From the NCBI RefSeq assembly GCF_005844425.1, contig NZ_SPHL01000012.1, positions 1 through 47,674 on the forward strand: a stretch of 47,674 nt of DNA, read 5' to 3'. Positions 32,910-41,614 of the stretch are shown piece by piece (position 1 is the stretch's first letter; the number at the start of each line of letters is the position of its first letter). The notes under the pieces were generated by a model. It was not told the origin of the DNA. It was given only the letters and a program-made list of their open reading frames with translations, and made no database searches. The position numbers were made by a program, and so were the translations under genes. The stretch is from Anaerofustis stercorihominis. GTDB taxonomy: Bacteria > Bacillota > Clostridia > Eubacteriales > Anaerofustaceae.

Positions 32910-33779
32910 ATGGCTGAAAATATGGCAGACATTAAAAGAAGAATAAAAAGTGTGTCAAGTACAAAGCAAATAACTAAAGCAATGGAACTTGTTGCAAGTT
33001 CAAAACTTAGAAAAGCAAAAGAAAGAGCTATAAGCAGAAGTCATTATACAGATGCAACATATCAACTTCTTCTTAGAATAGCAAAATATACTTCTCACAT
33101 AAACAATTTATATTTTAATGTAAGAGATGATGCTCATAAAATAATATATATTGTTTTAAGCGGTGATAAAGGGCTTGCCGGCGGTTTTAACTCTAATGTT
33201 ATTAAAGAAACTGTAAGTCAAATAGGCGATAAAAAAGAAGATGCATATATTTTTGCACTTGGTGCAAAGGGTGCCGACTATTTTAAGAAAAACGGATATG
33301 ATGTAGTAGGTGAATATATTGGAATAAGCGATGACCCTAACTACGGTGTTGCTAAAAAGATTATCGGTACAGTAATTAATCTTTACAGCAGCAATAAAGA
33401 TGTCAGAGGGGTAAGAATGATTTATTCTAAATTCAACTCTGTTGTATCTCAAGGTGTATTAAGTGCAAAAGTTCTTCCTATTTCAAGAAAAGCGAAGAAC
33501 AGCGACGGCAGTGATGTTAAAAGTGAATTAGTCATAGAGCCGGGTGGAGAGGAATTATTGGAAGAATTAGTTCCTCAATATATAACAAGTCTTCTTTATG
33601 GTGCCATGATTGAAAATCATGCTGGTGAAGAAGCATCAAGAAGAATGGCAATGAGTGCAGCTACAGACAATGCAAACGAGCTTTTAGATGAACTTGAAAT
33701 AAGATACAATTCAGCCAGACAGTCAAGTATTACAAATGAACTTATAGAAATAGTTTCAGGTGCAGAAGCCTTGAAGTAA
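32910..33779 (+). CDS. atpG: ATP synthase F1 subunit gamma
   Basis: The 289-residue central rotor shaft. The N-terminal helix 'MADIKRRIKSVSSTKQITKAMELVASSKLRKA' and the C-terminal helix ending 'RQSSITNELIEIVSGAEAL' form the coiled coil that turns inside alpha3beta3. 'VLSGDKGLAGGFNSNV' is in the globular part. It is followed directly by the epsilon gene rather than beta. Confidence 0.96.
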   Translation: MAENMADIKRRIKSVSSTKQITKAMELVASSKLRKAKERAISRSHYTDATYQLLLRIAKYTSHINNLYFNVRDDAHKIIYIVLSGDKGLAGGFNSNVIKETVSQIGDKKEDAYIFALGAKGADYFKKNGYDVVGEYIGISDDPNYGVAKKIIGTVINLYSSNKDVRGVRMIYSKFNSVVSQGVLSAKVLPISRKAKNSDGSDVKSELVIEPGGEELLEELVPQYITSLLYGAMIENHAGEEASRRMAMSAATDNANELLDELEIRYNSARQSSITNELIEIVSGAEALK

Positions 33780-33791
33780 AGGAGAAGAACA

Positions 33792-34232
33792 ATGAATGAT
33801 GAAAATTTACATTTAGAAATTGCAACTCCTACAAGGACTTTTTATAAAGATTATGTAGAGAAATTTACTTTTAGAGCTACAAGCGGAGAAATGACAGTGC
33901 TGCGTAATCACGTGCCTACAATGACTGTTGCTGATATTGGAATAATGCATATAACAAATTTAGAAGGTGAAAGGCAAGAGGCGACATTGTTTGGAGGAAC
34001 TGTTTTAATAGAAAACAATAAAATCCTTGTTGTAACAGACGATGCTTTATGGCCTGAAGAAGTTGACGTAAAAAGAGCTGAAGAAGCTAGAAGAAGAGCT
34101 GAAGAAAAACTTCATTCAAGCAAATATAACCGTCAAGAATTTGTTCATGCAGAACATAAGTTAAAGAAAGCTTTAGTAAGAATAGATTTAGCAAATACGT
34201 ATGAAGGTATTTCTAGACATAAGAAATATTAG
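33792..34232 (+). CDS. atpC: ATP synthase F1 subunit epsilon, displaced upstream of atpD
   Basis: The 146-residue rotor subunit that couples gamma to the c-ring and can inhibit ATP hydrolysis. The N-terminal beta sandwich shows 'LEIATPTRTFYKDYVEKFTFRATSGEMTVLRNHVPTM'. The C-terminal helical part has 'AEEARRRAEEKL' followed by a longer tail than average. AAGGAGAAG precedes the ATG, 12 nt after atpG. In nearly all F-type operons atpC follows atpD; here it lies between atpG and atpD. No second atpC follows atpD. Confidence 0.94.
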   Translation: MNDENLHLEIATPTRTFYKDYVEKFTFRATSGEMTVLRNHVPTMTVADIGIMHITNLEGERQEATLFGGTVLIENNKILVVTDDALWPEEVDVKRAEEARRRAEEKLHSSKYNRQEFVHAEHKLKKALVRIDLANTYEGISRHKKY

Positions 34233-34245
34233 TCACATGAATTAA

Positions 34246-35670
<1,425 letters not shown>

Positions 35671-35674
35671 TAAA

Positions 35675-35709
35675 AAAAATACATTTATGATTTTCATAAA
35701 TGTATTTTT
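35675..35709 (+). terminator. Terminator of the ATP synthase operon
   Basis: A 16-bp stem (AAAAATACATTTATGA / TCATAAATGTATTTTT) with a 3-nt loop, T-rich at the end. Confidence 0.9.
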
Positions 35710-35727
35710 TTATTGCAATAAATAAAA

Positions 35728-35752
35728 AAGCCTTAAGAATATCTTAAGGCTT
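35728..35752 (-). terminator. Terminator of tRNA-Lys
   Basis: AAGCCTTAAGA / TCTTAAGGCTT with a 3-nt loop. On the minus strand it is followed by TTTTTATTTATT, 12 nt after the tRNA 3' end. Confidence 0.8.
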
Positions 35753-35764
35753 AAATTTCAAAAA

Positions 35765-35840
35765 TGGTGATCCGTCAGGGGATCGAACCCTGGACACCCT
35801 GATTAAGAGTCAGGTGCTCTGCCAGCTGAGCTAACGGACC
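35765..35840 (-). tRNA. tRNA-Lys (anticodon CUU), CCA encoded
   Basis: 76 nt on the minus strand. Acceptor arms GGTCCGT and ACGGATC pair with one G-U. The anticodon loop is CTCTTAA, giving anticodon CTT. The T loop GGTTCGATCC is normal. The discriminator base is A and CCA is encoded. It stands alone behind its own promoter. Confidence 0.97.
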
Positions 35841-35857
35841 ATTTATCATGCTTTATT

Positions 35858-35886
35858 ATTATAATAAAGTATGATAAAAAAGTCAA
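35858..35886 (-). promoter_or_regulatory. Promoter of tRNA-Lys
   Basis: Minus strand TTGACT (35881-35886) and TATAAT (35858-35863) with a 17-nt spacer. The -10 lies inside a long imperfect palindrome (about 35843-35877, one G-T mismatch). Confidence 0.8.
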
Positions 35887-36142
35887 TAATTTACAAATAT
35901 AAAATATTTAAAAGAGGAAGAGCTAAATATTTTTTTTCCTATAATATTGTAACCTAAGATTAAATAAAGTTTTAAAATTGTTAAATTAGATTTTTCAGTT
36001 TTTTTATGACCGTGAAATGTTTTGCTTCAAATGAAGTTTTTTTACCAAGTTTAAGGATGTTTTTCTTATGCATGAATGTAGTATATTTAATATATATCAG
36101 ATTTTTCATTGTTTGTTAAATTTATTTTTATTTTGTATATGC
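35887..36142. other. Gene-free AT-rich stretch
   Basis: About 255 bases between the tRNA promoter and the btpA remnant. I see no ORF with a ribosome-binding site and no strong hairpin. Confidence 0.5.
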
Positions 36143-36174
36143 AAAAGTCCTATGTTTTATAACATAGAACTTTT
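36143..36174. terminator. Hairpin after the btpA remnant
   Basis: AAAAGTCCTATGTT / AACATAGAACTTTT with a TTAT loop and one mismatch, just beyond the ancestral btpA stop codon. Short T tracts on both sides make it a moderate terminator. Confidence 0.5.
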
Positions 36175-36177
36175 GTT

Positions 36178-36991
36178 TTATAATGTTTTTCTGTATTCTT
36201 TAACGATATCCATAAACTCTTTTACTCTTTGTCCGTCTACTTAATTTTCGAATTTACCGTCAACTTTGAATGTTGTTGCAACAACAGCACCATCTGCATG
36301 TTTTAGTTGTTCAATTATATTATTTTTGTTACATCCTGTATTACATAAAACTGTTGTATCAGGTACTGCATTTTTAACTTTCATTAATGTTTGCGTATCT
36401 GTTGGAGAGCCTGCCGTAAGTCCAGAAACGCAAAGTGCATCAGGTTTATGGTTAAATACGGTAGATTTTGCTATTGACTCAATAGGTCTTTCAGCTAAAT
36501 ATACAGCTGCTTCCGGAACAATATTATAAAGAAGTTTAACGTTTTCTGCGCCGATTTTATATTGGTGTCTTACAGTTTTCCCCTGCATTTGTGTTCCAAA
36601 GCCCAAAGTCAGAAGCATAAACACCGCTTATGATTTCTCTTATAAACTTAGCGCCGACAGATACTGCTAAATCAAGAGATGCAATGGGATCCCATAAACA
36701 GTTCACACCATAAGGTATTTTTATATCAGGCATTAATCTTCCTATTATGTAAGCCATAGCCGCTACAGTGGGAGTTTCTACTTTTGTTAAATATGGTAAA
36801 CTGAATTCATTTGAGAACATTACACCGTCTACTCCTCCATCTTGTAGTGCTAAAAATTCTCTTCTGGCTTTTTCGATTACTTTTTCCATTCCTCCTTCTT
36901 TATCAAATCCGGGATCTGATGGAAGTGCAGGTAAATGGCACATTGCAATAATAGGTTTTTCTACATTAAAGATTTCTTTTGTCCAACTCAT
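36178..36991 (-). pseudogene. BtpA/SgcQ-family protein, broken by a frameshift and a nonsense codon
   Basis: The intact protein would have about 270 residues of the BtpA TIM-barrel family (PF03437; SgcQ in sugar loci). The N-terminal part reads from ATG 36991 ('PIIAMCHLPALPSDPG', 'GVDGVMFSNEFSLPY') to 'SDFGLWNTNAGE'. There an extra A in an A4 run (36576-36579 on the plus strand) shifts the frame. The protein continues in the next frame from 'TVRHQYKIGAENVKLL' to 'KVDGKFEN', where TAA (36241-36243) interrupts it. Beyond it 'VDGQRVKEFMDIVKEYRKTL' continues in frame to a second stop at 36178. A good ribosome-binding site (AGGAGG) remains. Two independent lesions make a simple sequencing error unlikely. 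Confidence 0.88.
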
Positions 36992-37042
36992 TTTATTTCC
37001 TCCTTAGTATTTAATTGGATTAAAGTTTTATTTGCATATATT

Positions 37043-37675
37043 TTAAGAAGAGTATTCTTCTAATGCGTTTATATAATTTTCACTTGAAAAAACATATCTT
37101 CCTACAACGGCTGTATCTATATCAAGATCTTTTATTTTTTCTATTGTTTCTTTTGATAGTCCTCCGTCTACCCATATCTTTACGTGAGAAGGTAGGACTT
37201 CCTTTGCTTCTTTTATTTTTTCGATTACAGGTTCATAAAAAGTCACTCCTTTATTATCAGGCTCTGCAGTCATTAAAATTATATAATTTATATCATTTAA
37301 AAAAGGTTTTAAATAACTTATAGGTGTAGATATGTTTAATGCAAAACCTATATTTTCAAATTTGCATTTTTTTGCAAGATTGATAAATTCCAAAGGGTAT
37401 AATAAAGGTTCTATATGGCAGCTTATAGATTTTATATTTAATTTTGACAAATTTTCAACAAATTGAAGAGGTTCTTTTACAACAAGGTGTGTATCAATCT
37501 CTTTTTCAGGTGCATATTTTGATATTAATTTTGCCGTTTTTATTCCAAATGTTATGTTTGGGCTAAAACTACTGTCTTCAATGTCAAGATGAAGTAAAGG
37601 CCATTCTTTTAATTTATCAAGTTCTTCTTTTATATTTAATGTGTTAGAAGAGGCTATTGAAGGATTTAATTTCAT
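37043..37675 (-). CDS. Ribulose-phosphate 3-epimerase-like protein (SgcE-like)
   Basis: A 210-residue TIM-barrel epimerase. Metal-ligand residues of Rpe are all present: His29 and Asp31 (LLHLDIEDSSF), His63 (DTHLVV), and Asp170 (WVDGGLS). The usual 'DVMDGxFVPN' is changed to 'DIEDSSFSPN', so the substrate may differ from ribulose 5-phosphate. GAAAGGAGAAAG precedes the ATG. It is upstream of the broken btpA in the same operon and divergent from a DeoR regulator. The trio btpA, rpe-like and deoR resembles sgcQ-sgcE-sgcR, but without PTS genes. Confidence 0.85.
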   Translation of the reverse strand: MKLNPSIASSNTLNIKEELDKLKEWPLLHLDIEDSSFSPNITFGIKTAKLISKYAPEKEIDTHLVVKEPLQFVENLSKLNIKSISCHIEPLLYPLEFINLAKKCKFENIGFALNISTPISYLKPFLNDINYIILMTAEPDNKGVTFYEPVIEKIKEAKEVLPSHVKIWVDGGLSKETIEKIKDLDIDTAVVGRYVFSSENYINALEEYSS

Positions 37676-37705
37676 TTTCTTTCTCCTTTCCTATTTCTTG
37701 AGTAG

Positions 37706-37734
37706 AATATAACACAATATGAGAATAAATGCAA
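37706..37734 (-). promoter_or_regulatory. Promoter of the epimerase-btpA operon
   Basis: Minus strand TTGCAT (37729-37734) and TATATT (37706-37711) with a 17-nt spacer. Confidence 0.65.
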
Positions 37735-37739
37735 TAGTT

Positions 37740-37776
37740 TGATACAAAAAATATTAAAATTTATCATTTTGTATCA
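37740..37776. promoter_or_regulatory. Inverted repeat between the divergent epimerase and deoR genes
   Basis: TGATACAAAA (37740-37749) and TTTTGTATCA (37767-37776) are exact reverse complements, 17 nt apart. They lie just upstream of the -35 of the epimerase promoter. This is a natural site for the DeoR regulator encoded next to it. Confidence 0.6.
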
Positions 37777-37840
37777 TAAATATTACTTTAAGTAATTATA
37801 TATGTAAATTGATAAGCTTTTAAATAAAGGGTTTTATGGG

Positions 37841-37869
37841 TTGAAAAGAAAATCATTTAATGATATAAT
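37841..37869 (+). promoter_or_regulatory. Promoter of the deoR-type gene
   Basis: TTGAAA (37841-37846) and TATAAT (37864-37869) with a 17-nt spacer; the -10 is extended (TGATATAAT). Confidence 0.75.
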
Positions 37870-37907
37870 TTGAGAAAATAATATAAAATAATAAAGTAGG
37901 TAAGATT

Positions 37908-38672
37908 ATGATACAAATTGAAAGATTTGATAGGATATTGGAAATAGTGGATCAGAGAGGTTATGTTAGCGTAAATGAGCTTGAAAAAATTCTCGATGTT
38001 TCCAGAGCAACTATTTACAGAGATTTGAAAGACTTGAATATTCAAGGGAAATTAAATGTAACAAGAGGAGGGGTAAGTAAAATTAATCAAGGCAGTAGTT
38101 TTGAAATGCCATATTATGAAAAGAAATCACATAATACAGAAGAAAAAATAAGAATTGCCAAAACAGCTTTGGGTTTTATTAATACAAATCAAACTATTTT
38201 TATGGATTCAAGCACGACTGTAACTGAAATGACATCTTTTATGAATGATTATAAAGATATTCAGGTTATTACAAATGATTTAAAAATTGCTTCCAATTTA
38301 TCAGGTGCTAAAAATATGCAAGTTATAATTGCAGGCGGCGTTTTACGACATGGTTTTTATACTGTTTCCGGTTTTTTAACAGAGCAAAACTTAAATTCTC
38401 TTAGGGTAGATATATCATTTATGAGTTTTGATGCAATAAGTTTGGATGGGGGATGCATGATAACAAATATGGAAGAAGTTTCCATAAAAAATCTGGGAAT
38501 AAAAAAAGCAAGACAGAAAATTTTGTTATGTGATCATTCAAAATTTGAAAAAAATGCTTTTGCTTCTGTTTGTGGATTAAAAGACATTGATATAATAATA
38601 ACAGGAAAAGAGCTTGATGAAAATATATATAAAGAATATATTGAGAATGAAATTAATATTATAAGGGTTTAA
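37908..38672 (+). CDS. DeoR-family sugar-responsive regulator
   Basis: 254 residues. An N-terminal HTH ('DRILEIVDQRGYVSVNELEKILDVSRATIYRDLKDLNIQG', residues ~5-50) is followed by the DeoR sensor domain of ISOCOT fold ('IFMDSSTTVTEMTSFM', 'VITNDLKIASNLSG', 'VIIAGGVLRHGFYTVSG', 'LLCDHSKFEKNAFASVCGLKDIDIIITG'). Phosphosugars are the usual effectors. The divergent epimerase-btpA operon is the likely target. The ribosome-binding site is weak (AGTAGG). Confidence 0.9.
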   Translation: MIQIERFDRILEIVDQRGYVSVNELEKILDVSRATIYRDLKDLNIQGKLNVTRGGVSKINQGSSFEMPYYEKKSHNTEEKIRIAKTALGFINTNQTIFMDSSTTVTEMTSFMNDYKDIQVITNDLKIASNLSGAKNMQVIIAGGVLRHGFYTVSGFLTEQNLNSLRVDISFMSFDAISLDGGCMITNMEEVSIKNLGIKKARQKILLCDHSKFEKNAFASVCGLKDIDIIITGKELDENIYKEYIENEINIIRV

Positions 38673-38696
38673 AAAAGTGCCTTATGGCACTTTTTT
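38671..38696. terminator. Bidirectional terminator between deoR and egsA
   Basis: AAAAAAGTGCC (38671-38681) / GGCACTTTTTT (38686-38696) with a TTAT loop. It ends both the deoR-type gene and the minus-strand egsA gene. Confidence 0.88.
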
Positions 38697-39870
38697 AATA
38701 TATCTCATCAGTGATTATTTTTGCACATTCTTCAAGTTTTCCTCTGTCTAATGCAAATTTGAATACACTGTAACGTTCTCTTATTTTATGACAGTTTAAC
38801 ATGCTTTCATAAAATAGATTTTTATCTATTCCGATATCTTTTGGTAAAACCGGATTTCCCATTATTTTTAACATATTTTCTATATCTTCTGGAGTATAAA
38901 CATTTTCCATTATATTGTTAGGTATAATATCTCTTAATAGGTAAAACATTTTTGAAACAATTGGAGTGGCAATTCCTACTTTTATTCCATGTAGCTCAGG
39001 GTATCTATTATTTTTTATAAAATCTACTTCCCAATAATGTGAAAGCATATGTTCTGCTCCTGATGCAGGACGAGAAACACCAACAAGTCCCATTGCAACT
39101 CCTGTAAGTGTAAGGGCTTCAATTAAGTATTTTATTGCATTTTCATCTCTGTCTTTTAATTTATCAGCGCTGTTAATTGTTTTTTGAACAGCTTCTTTTG
39201 TTAATTGAATACAGGTTTCGCAGTAGTATTCATCGTTTATTTCTTTTGATAATTCCCAGTCCATTAAAGCAGTTATTTTACCTATTATATCTCCATATCC
39301 GGCTCTTATAAGTTTCATTGGAGCATTTTTCATTATGTTTATATCTCCTATGATTGCATAAGCTAAAGTTGCATTAAAAGATATTTTCATTCCGTTACAT
39401 ATAAGAGGAGCGCCGTCTGATGCATAACCGTCCATTGAAGGAGCCGTGCATATGATTATATATGGAATACCTGTTTTTATGGATAAGAATTTACCAATAT
39501 CGTTTATGGTTCCACTTCCTATGGCTATAATAAGTTTTGTATCGTTGTCCATTTCCATAAAAAGTCTGCCAACAACTTTTTCATCAGGGATTAATATTTC
39601 TTCTCCGGTTTCAATTATAAAATTTTTATAATTATAATTGTTTTTATCTAGTTCATTTAACGTTTCTTTTCCTGCGGCGTTAAATGTATTTGTATCACTA
39701 AAAACAAATATCTTATTATCTTTAAAAGGTGATATTATTCTGTCAAGTTCTTCTATTGCATTTTCTTTTATACATATATCGTGTATGTTCAAAGTATGTT
39801 TTTTCCCGCATTCACAATCAAAACTCAGGTTTGACATTTCATTTATACTCATTTCTAATATATATTTCAT
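38695..39870 (-). CDS. egsA: sn-Glycerol-1-phosphate dehydrogenase (EgsA/AraM family)
   Basis: Reduces dihydroxyacetone phosphate to sn-glycerol 1-phosphate, the archaeal-type glycerol isomer, which some Firmicutes use for prenylglyceryl phosphates. 391 residues from ATG 39870, set by AAGGAG upstream; a longer open frame to 39963 overlaps the gntR gene. The NAD loop is 'IIAIGSGTINDIGKFLS'. Metal-ligand regions are 'APSMDGYASDGAPL', 'GAEHMLSHYWE' and 'ELHGIKVG'. An extra N-terminal segment with CECGKKH is seen, similar to other clostridial members. It lies 13 nt after a GntR regulator gene, with which it is co-transcribed. Some AraM proteins sit in arabinose loci, but none is here. Confidence 0.88.
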   Translation of the reverse strand: MKYILEMSINEMSNLSFDCECGKKHTLNIHDICIKENAIEELDRIISPFKDNKIFVFSDTNTFNAAGKETLNELDKNNYNYKNFIIETGEEILIPDEKVVGRLFMEMDNDTKLIIAIGSGTINDIGKFLSIKTGIPYIIICTAPSMDGYASDGAPLICNGMKISFNATLAYAIIGDINIMKNAPMKLIRAGYGDIIGKITALMDWELSKEINDEYYCETCIQLTKEAVQKTINSADKLKDRDENAIKYLIEALTLTGVAMGLVGVSRPASGAEHMLSHYWEVDFIKNNRYPELHGIKVGIATPIVSKMFYLLRDIIPNNIMENVYTPEDIENMLKIMGNPVLPKDIGIDKNLFYESMLNCHKIRERYSVFKFALDRGKLEECAKIITDEIY

Positions 39871-39883
39871 TTTAATCTCCTTT

Positions 39884-40600
39884 TTATTTTCTATGGTATA
39901 CTTCCATTTCGTATCTTGTTTTGTATGCGTTTGATTTTGCTTCGACATATTCAATTGGTTCATTTGTTATTGTATAAGTTGTTGATTTTAATAAACTTAT
40001 TGGATCATTTAATTTAATGTCTAAATGCATTGCATCGTATTCATCAGCTTTAATTATTACTAATTCTTGTTTTCCTTTATAAGGTATTATGCCTATATTT
40101 GATAATGTTTTGTACAAAGATGCATTTGTAAAATCTTCTTTCATTAAATATTTTGCATATTTTTTTAATAAGTAAGATGTTGTAAGGGAAAACAATTTAT
40201 CATCTATATATCTTTGTCTTTCCAGTTTAAAAACTTCATCACCTTCATTTATATTTAATTTTTTTGCAATATATTCATCAGCTTTCCATATGTTTTGAAA
40301 TAAAACTTTACTTTTTATTTCCTTGCCTTGAAGTTTTGCATCACTGTAAAAACCTAATGTTGAAGTAAGTTGATGGTCTATATAAGGGCTATTGCCTAAA
40401 TAGAAAGTACCTTTTCGCTCTCGTTTTTCTATTAATCCTTCTTCTTCAATAAGTTTTAATGCAGATTTTATTGTAGGCCTGCTGACGTTATATTTTTCAC
40501 AAAGTTCTCTTTCGCTTGGTAATATTGAATAATATCCTAAGTTTTTAAAGTCTGTTATTAATTCTTCTTTTATTTTTTTATATAAAGGTTCTTTGCTCAT
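39884..40600 (-). CDS. GntR-family regulator with UTRA domain
   Basis: 238 residues of the HutC/PhnF subgroup. An N-terminal winged helix ('EPLYKKIKEELITDFKN', 'LPSERELCEKYNVSRPTIKSALKLIEEEGLIEKRERKGTF') is followed by a UTRA ligand domain (~85-230, 'VLFQNIWKADEYIAKKLNINEGDEVFKLERQRYIDDKLFSLTTSYL'). These regulators usually bind phosphorylated sugars or amino-acid derivatives. AAAGGAGG precedes the ATG. It is the first gene of the gntR-egsA operon and probably represses itself through the two palindromes at its promoter. Confidence 0.92.
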   Translation of the reverse strand: MSKEPLYKKIKEELITDFKNLGYYSILPSERELCEKYNVSRPTIKSALKLIEEEGLIEKRERKGTFYLGNSPYIDHQLTSTLGFYSDAKLQGKEIKSKVLFQNIWKADEYIAKKLNINEGDEVFKLERQRYIDDKLFSLTTSYLLKKYAKYLMKEDFTNASLYKTLSNIGIIPYKGKQELVIIKADEYDAMHLDIKLNDPISLLKSTTYTITNEPIEYVEAKSNAYKTRYEMEVYHRK

Positions 40601-40612
40601 TTTACCTCCTTT

Positions 40613-40631
40613 ATATACCCAGTGGATATAT
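40613..40631. promoter_or_regulatory. GntR operator, promoter-proximal copy
   Basis: A 19-bp site around the central base 40622, with ATATACCCA on the left and TGGATATAT on the right (one mismatch). It lies between the -10 and the start codon of the gntR gene. Confidence 0.8.
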
Positions 40632-40642
40632 TATAATTATAT

Positions 40643-40669
40643 ATTATATCAAGAAATAAAAAAAGTCAA
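40643..40669 (-). promoter_or_regulatory. Promoter of the gntR-egsA operon
   Basis: On the minus strand TGATATAAT forms an extended -10 (TATAAT at 40643-40648). TTGACT (40664-40669) lies 15 nt upstream. It is flanked on both sides by operator copies. Confidence 0.65.
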
Positions 40670-40677
40670 TAAAAAAA

Positions 40678-40696
40678 GTATATCCAGTGGATATAC
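40678..40696. promoter_or_regulatory. GntR operator, distal perfect copy
   Basis: GTATATCCA-G-TGGATATAC is a perfect 19-bp palindrome, centred 65 bp from the proximal copy. Spacing of about six helical turns suits cooperative binding or looping. It begins 7 nt beyond the stop codon of the small ORF upstream. Confidence 0.85.
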
Positions 40697-40702
40697 TTTT
40701 AA

Positions 40703-40924
40703 TTATTTTATATTATTGGTTTTTTCATATATATATCTATATCTGTCACATAGTTTACTTTCTAAAAATTTGTTTTCAAATTCTTCAACATTTTTACAAT
40801 TTTCGGCCATTTTTTCTATTTTTTCAAATAAAAAATCAGTAAATTTTTTTATTTTGCTATTATAGCAATGATTAAATATTAAATTTTTTCTTGCATCAAT
40901 GGTCGCTTTTATATATGTATCCAT
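40703..40924 (-). CDS. Small hypothetical protein (73 residues)
   Basis: A charged, Lys/Asn/Glu-rich soluble protein without a recognised domain. The predicted structure is mostly helical ('KKFTDFLFEKIEKMAENCKNVEEFENKFLESKLCDRYRYIYEK'), with three cysteines at about residues 20, 43 and 59. A good ribosome-binding site, AAAGGAG, lies 9 nt before the ATG. Its stop codon lies 7 nt from the distal GntR operator. It may share regulation with the gntR-egsA operon on the same strand. The function is unknown. Confidence 0.55.
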   Translation of the reverse strand: MDTYIKATIDARKNLIFNHCYNSKIKKFTDFLFEKIEKMAENCKNVEEFENKFLESKLCDRYRYIYEKTNNIK

Positions 40925-41074
40925 TTTATCACTCCTTTAATATTTATATACATATGTTATCATTTCTTTTTGTCATTTATTTGTATATTATCTGATAATT
41001 AAAAATTAATATTGTGAGATTTTATTATTATTATAAAATTATATGCCTTTTTTTATTAAAGATTTGTCTTTTTT

Positions 41075-41083
41075 TGATATAAT
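41075..41083 (+). promoter_or_regulatory. Extended -10 promoter of the SecB-like gene
   Basis: TGATATAAT, 28 nt before the TTG start codon; no clear -35. Confidence 0.5.
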
Positions 41084-41111
41084 AAACCTATAAAATTTTA
41101 AGGAGATAACG

Positions 41112-41531
41112 TTGAATAATTTTGTTGATTATTTTGAAGAAAATGAAATAAGTGAATTAAGCAGCATTAATTTTGAAAATCCCGAAATTGGTTTTGATGT
41201 GGATTTTAAAATAAATGACCATATAGAAATTATCGATGTAAATGATAAAATGTTAACCATAGAATTTACAAGAAGTCTTATTGAATTGGATCTTGATGAA
41301 TTGTTCCTTGAAATAAGCGTTTTGATTACATTCAAGGTTAAGAAAGAATTTGATAATACAATTGTTTTTCTATCTAAAATAAAACAAGAGGATTTGAAAA
41401 AAGTGATACTCGAAAATGAGGATTTCTTTTTAAGCTGTTCAATTTGTACAGTTTCTCTTTTAATTTCTCAAATTTTGTCTGCATTTGGTCGAATTCCACC
41501 AATTACGCCGCCTTTATTTATAAAAGAATAA
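41112..41531 (+). CDS. Small SecB-like hypothetical protein
   Basis: 139 residues starting at TTG, with AGGAG (41101-41105) 6 nt upstream. The protein is acidic and beta-rich ('IGFDVDFKINDHIEI', 'VLITFKVKKEFDNTIVFLSKI'). It ends in a helix and the tail 'SLLISQILSAFGRIPPITPPLFIKE', which resembles the C-terminus of SecB-type chaperones (short helix followed by PP-x-TPP). The similarity is weak and from memory, so export chaperone is a guess; a phage or toxin-antitoxin associated SecB-like role is also possible. No neighbour supports a function. Confidence 0.5.
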   Translation: MNNFVDYFEENEISELSSINFENPEIGFDVDFKINDHIEIIDVNDKMLTIEFTRSLIELDLDELFLEISVLITFKVKKEFDNTIVFLSKIKQEDLKKVILENEDFFLSCSICTVSLLISQILSAFGRIPPITPPLFIKE

Positions 41532-41563
41532 ATTTTAATATTGTCTAAATTTTCAAAAAACTA

Positions 41564-41592
41564 TTGACAATTCTTTTAAAAGGTAGTATCAT
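41564..41592 (+). promoter_or_regulatory. Promoter of the trpXYZ operon
   Basis: TTGACA (41564-41569) and TATCAT (41587-41592) with a 17-nt spacer. Confidence 0.75.
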
Positions 41593-41614
41593 CAAAACAA
41601 CATTAATATAGAAA

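Noticed and set aside
36557-36624. Programmed ribosomal frameshift in the btpA-like gene
   Set aside because: The shift site is only an A4 run with no slippery heptamer, stem-loop or internal Shine-Dalgarno, and a separate in-frame TAA further on breaks the protein again. Decay explains both.
39871-39963. N-terminal extension of the glycerol-1-phosphate dehydrogenase
   Set aside because: The 31 extra residues overlap the gntR coding end in another frame, have no ribosome-binding site and are low-complexity. AAGGAG before the ATG at 39870 marks the real start.
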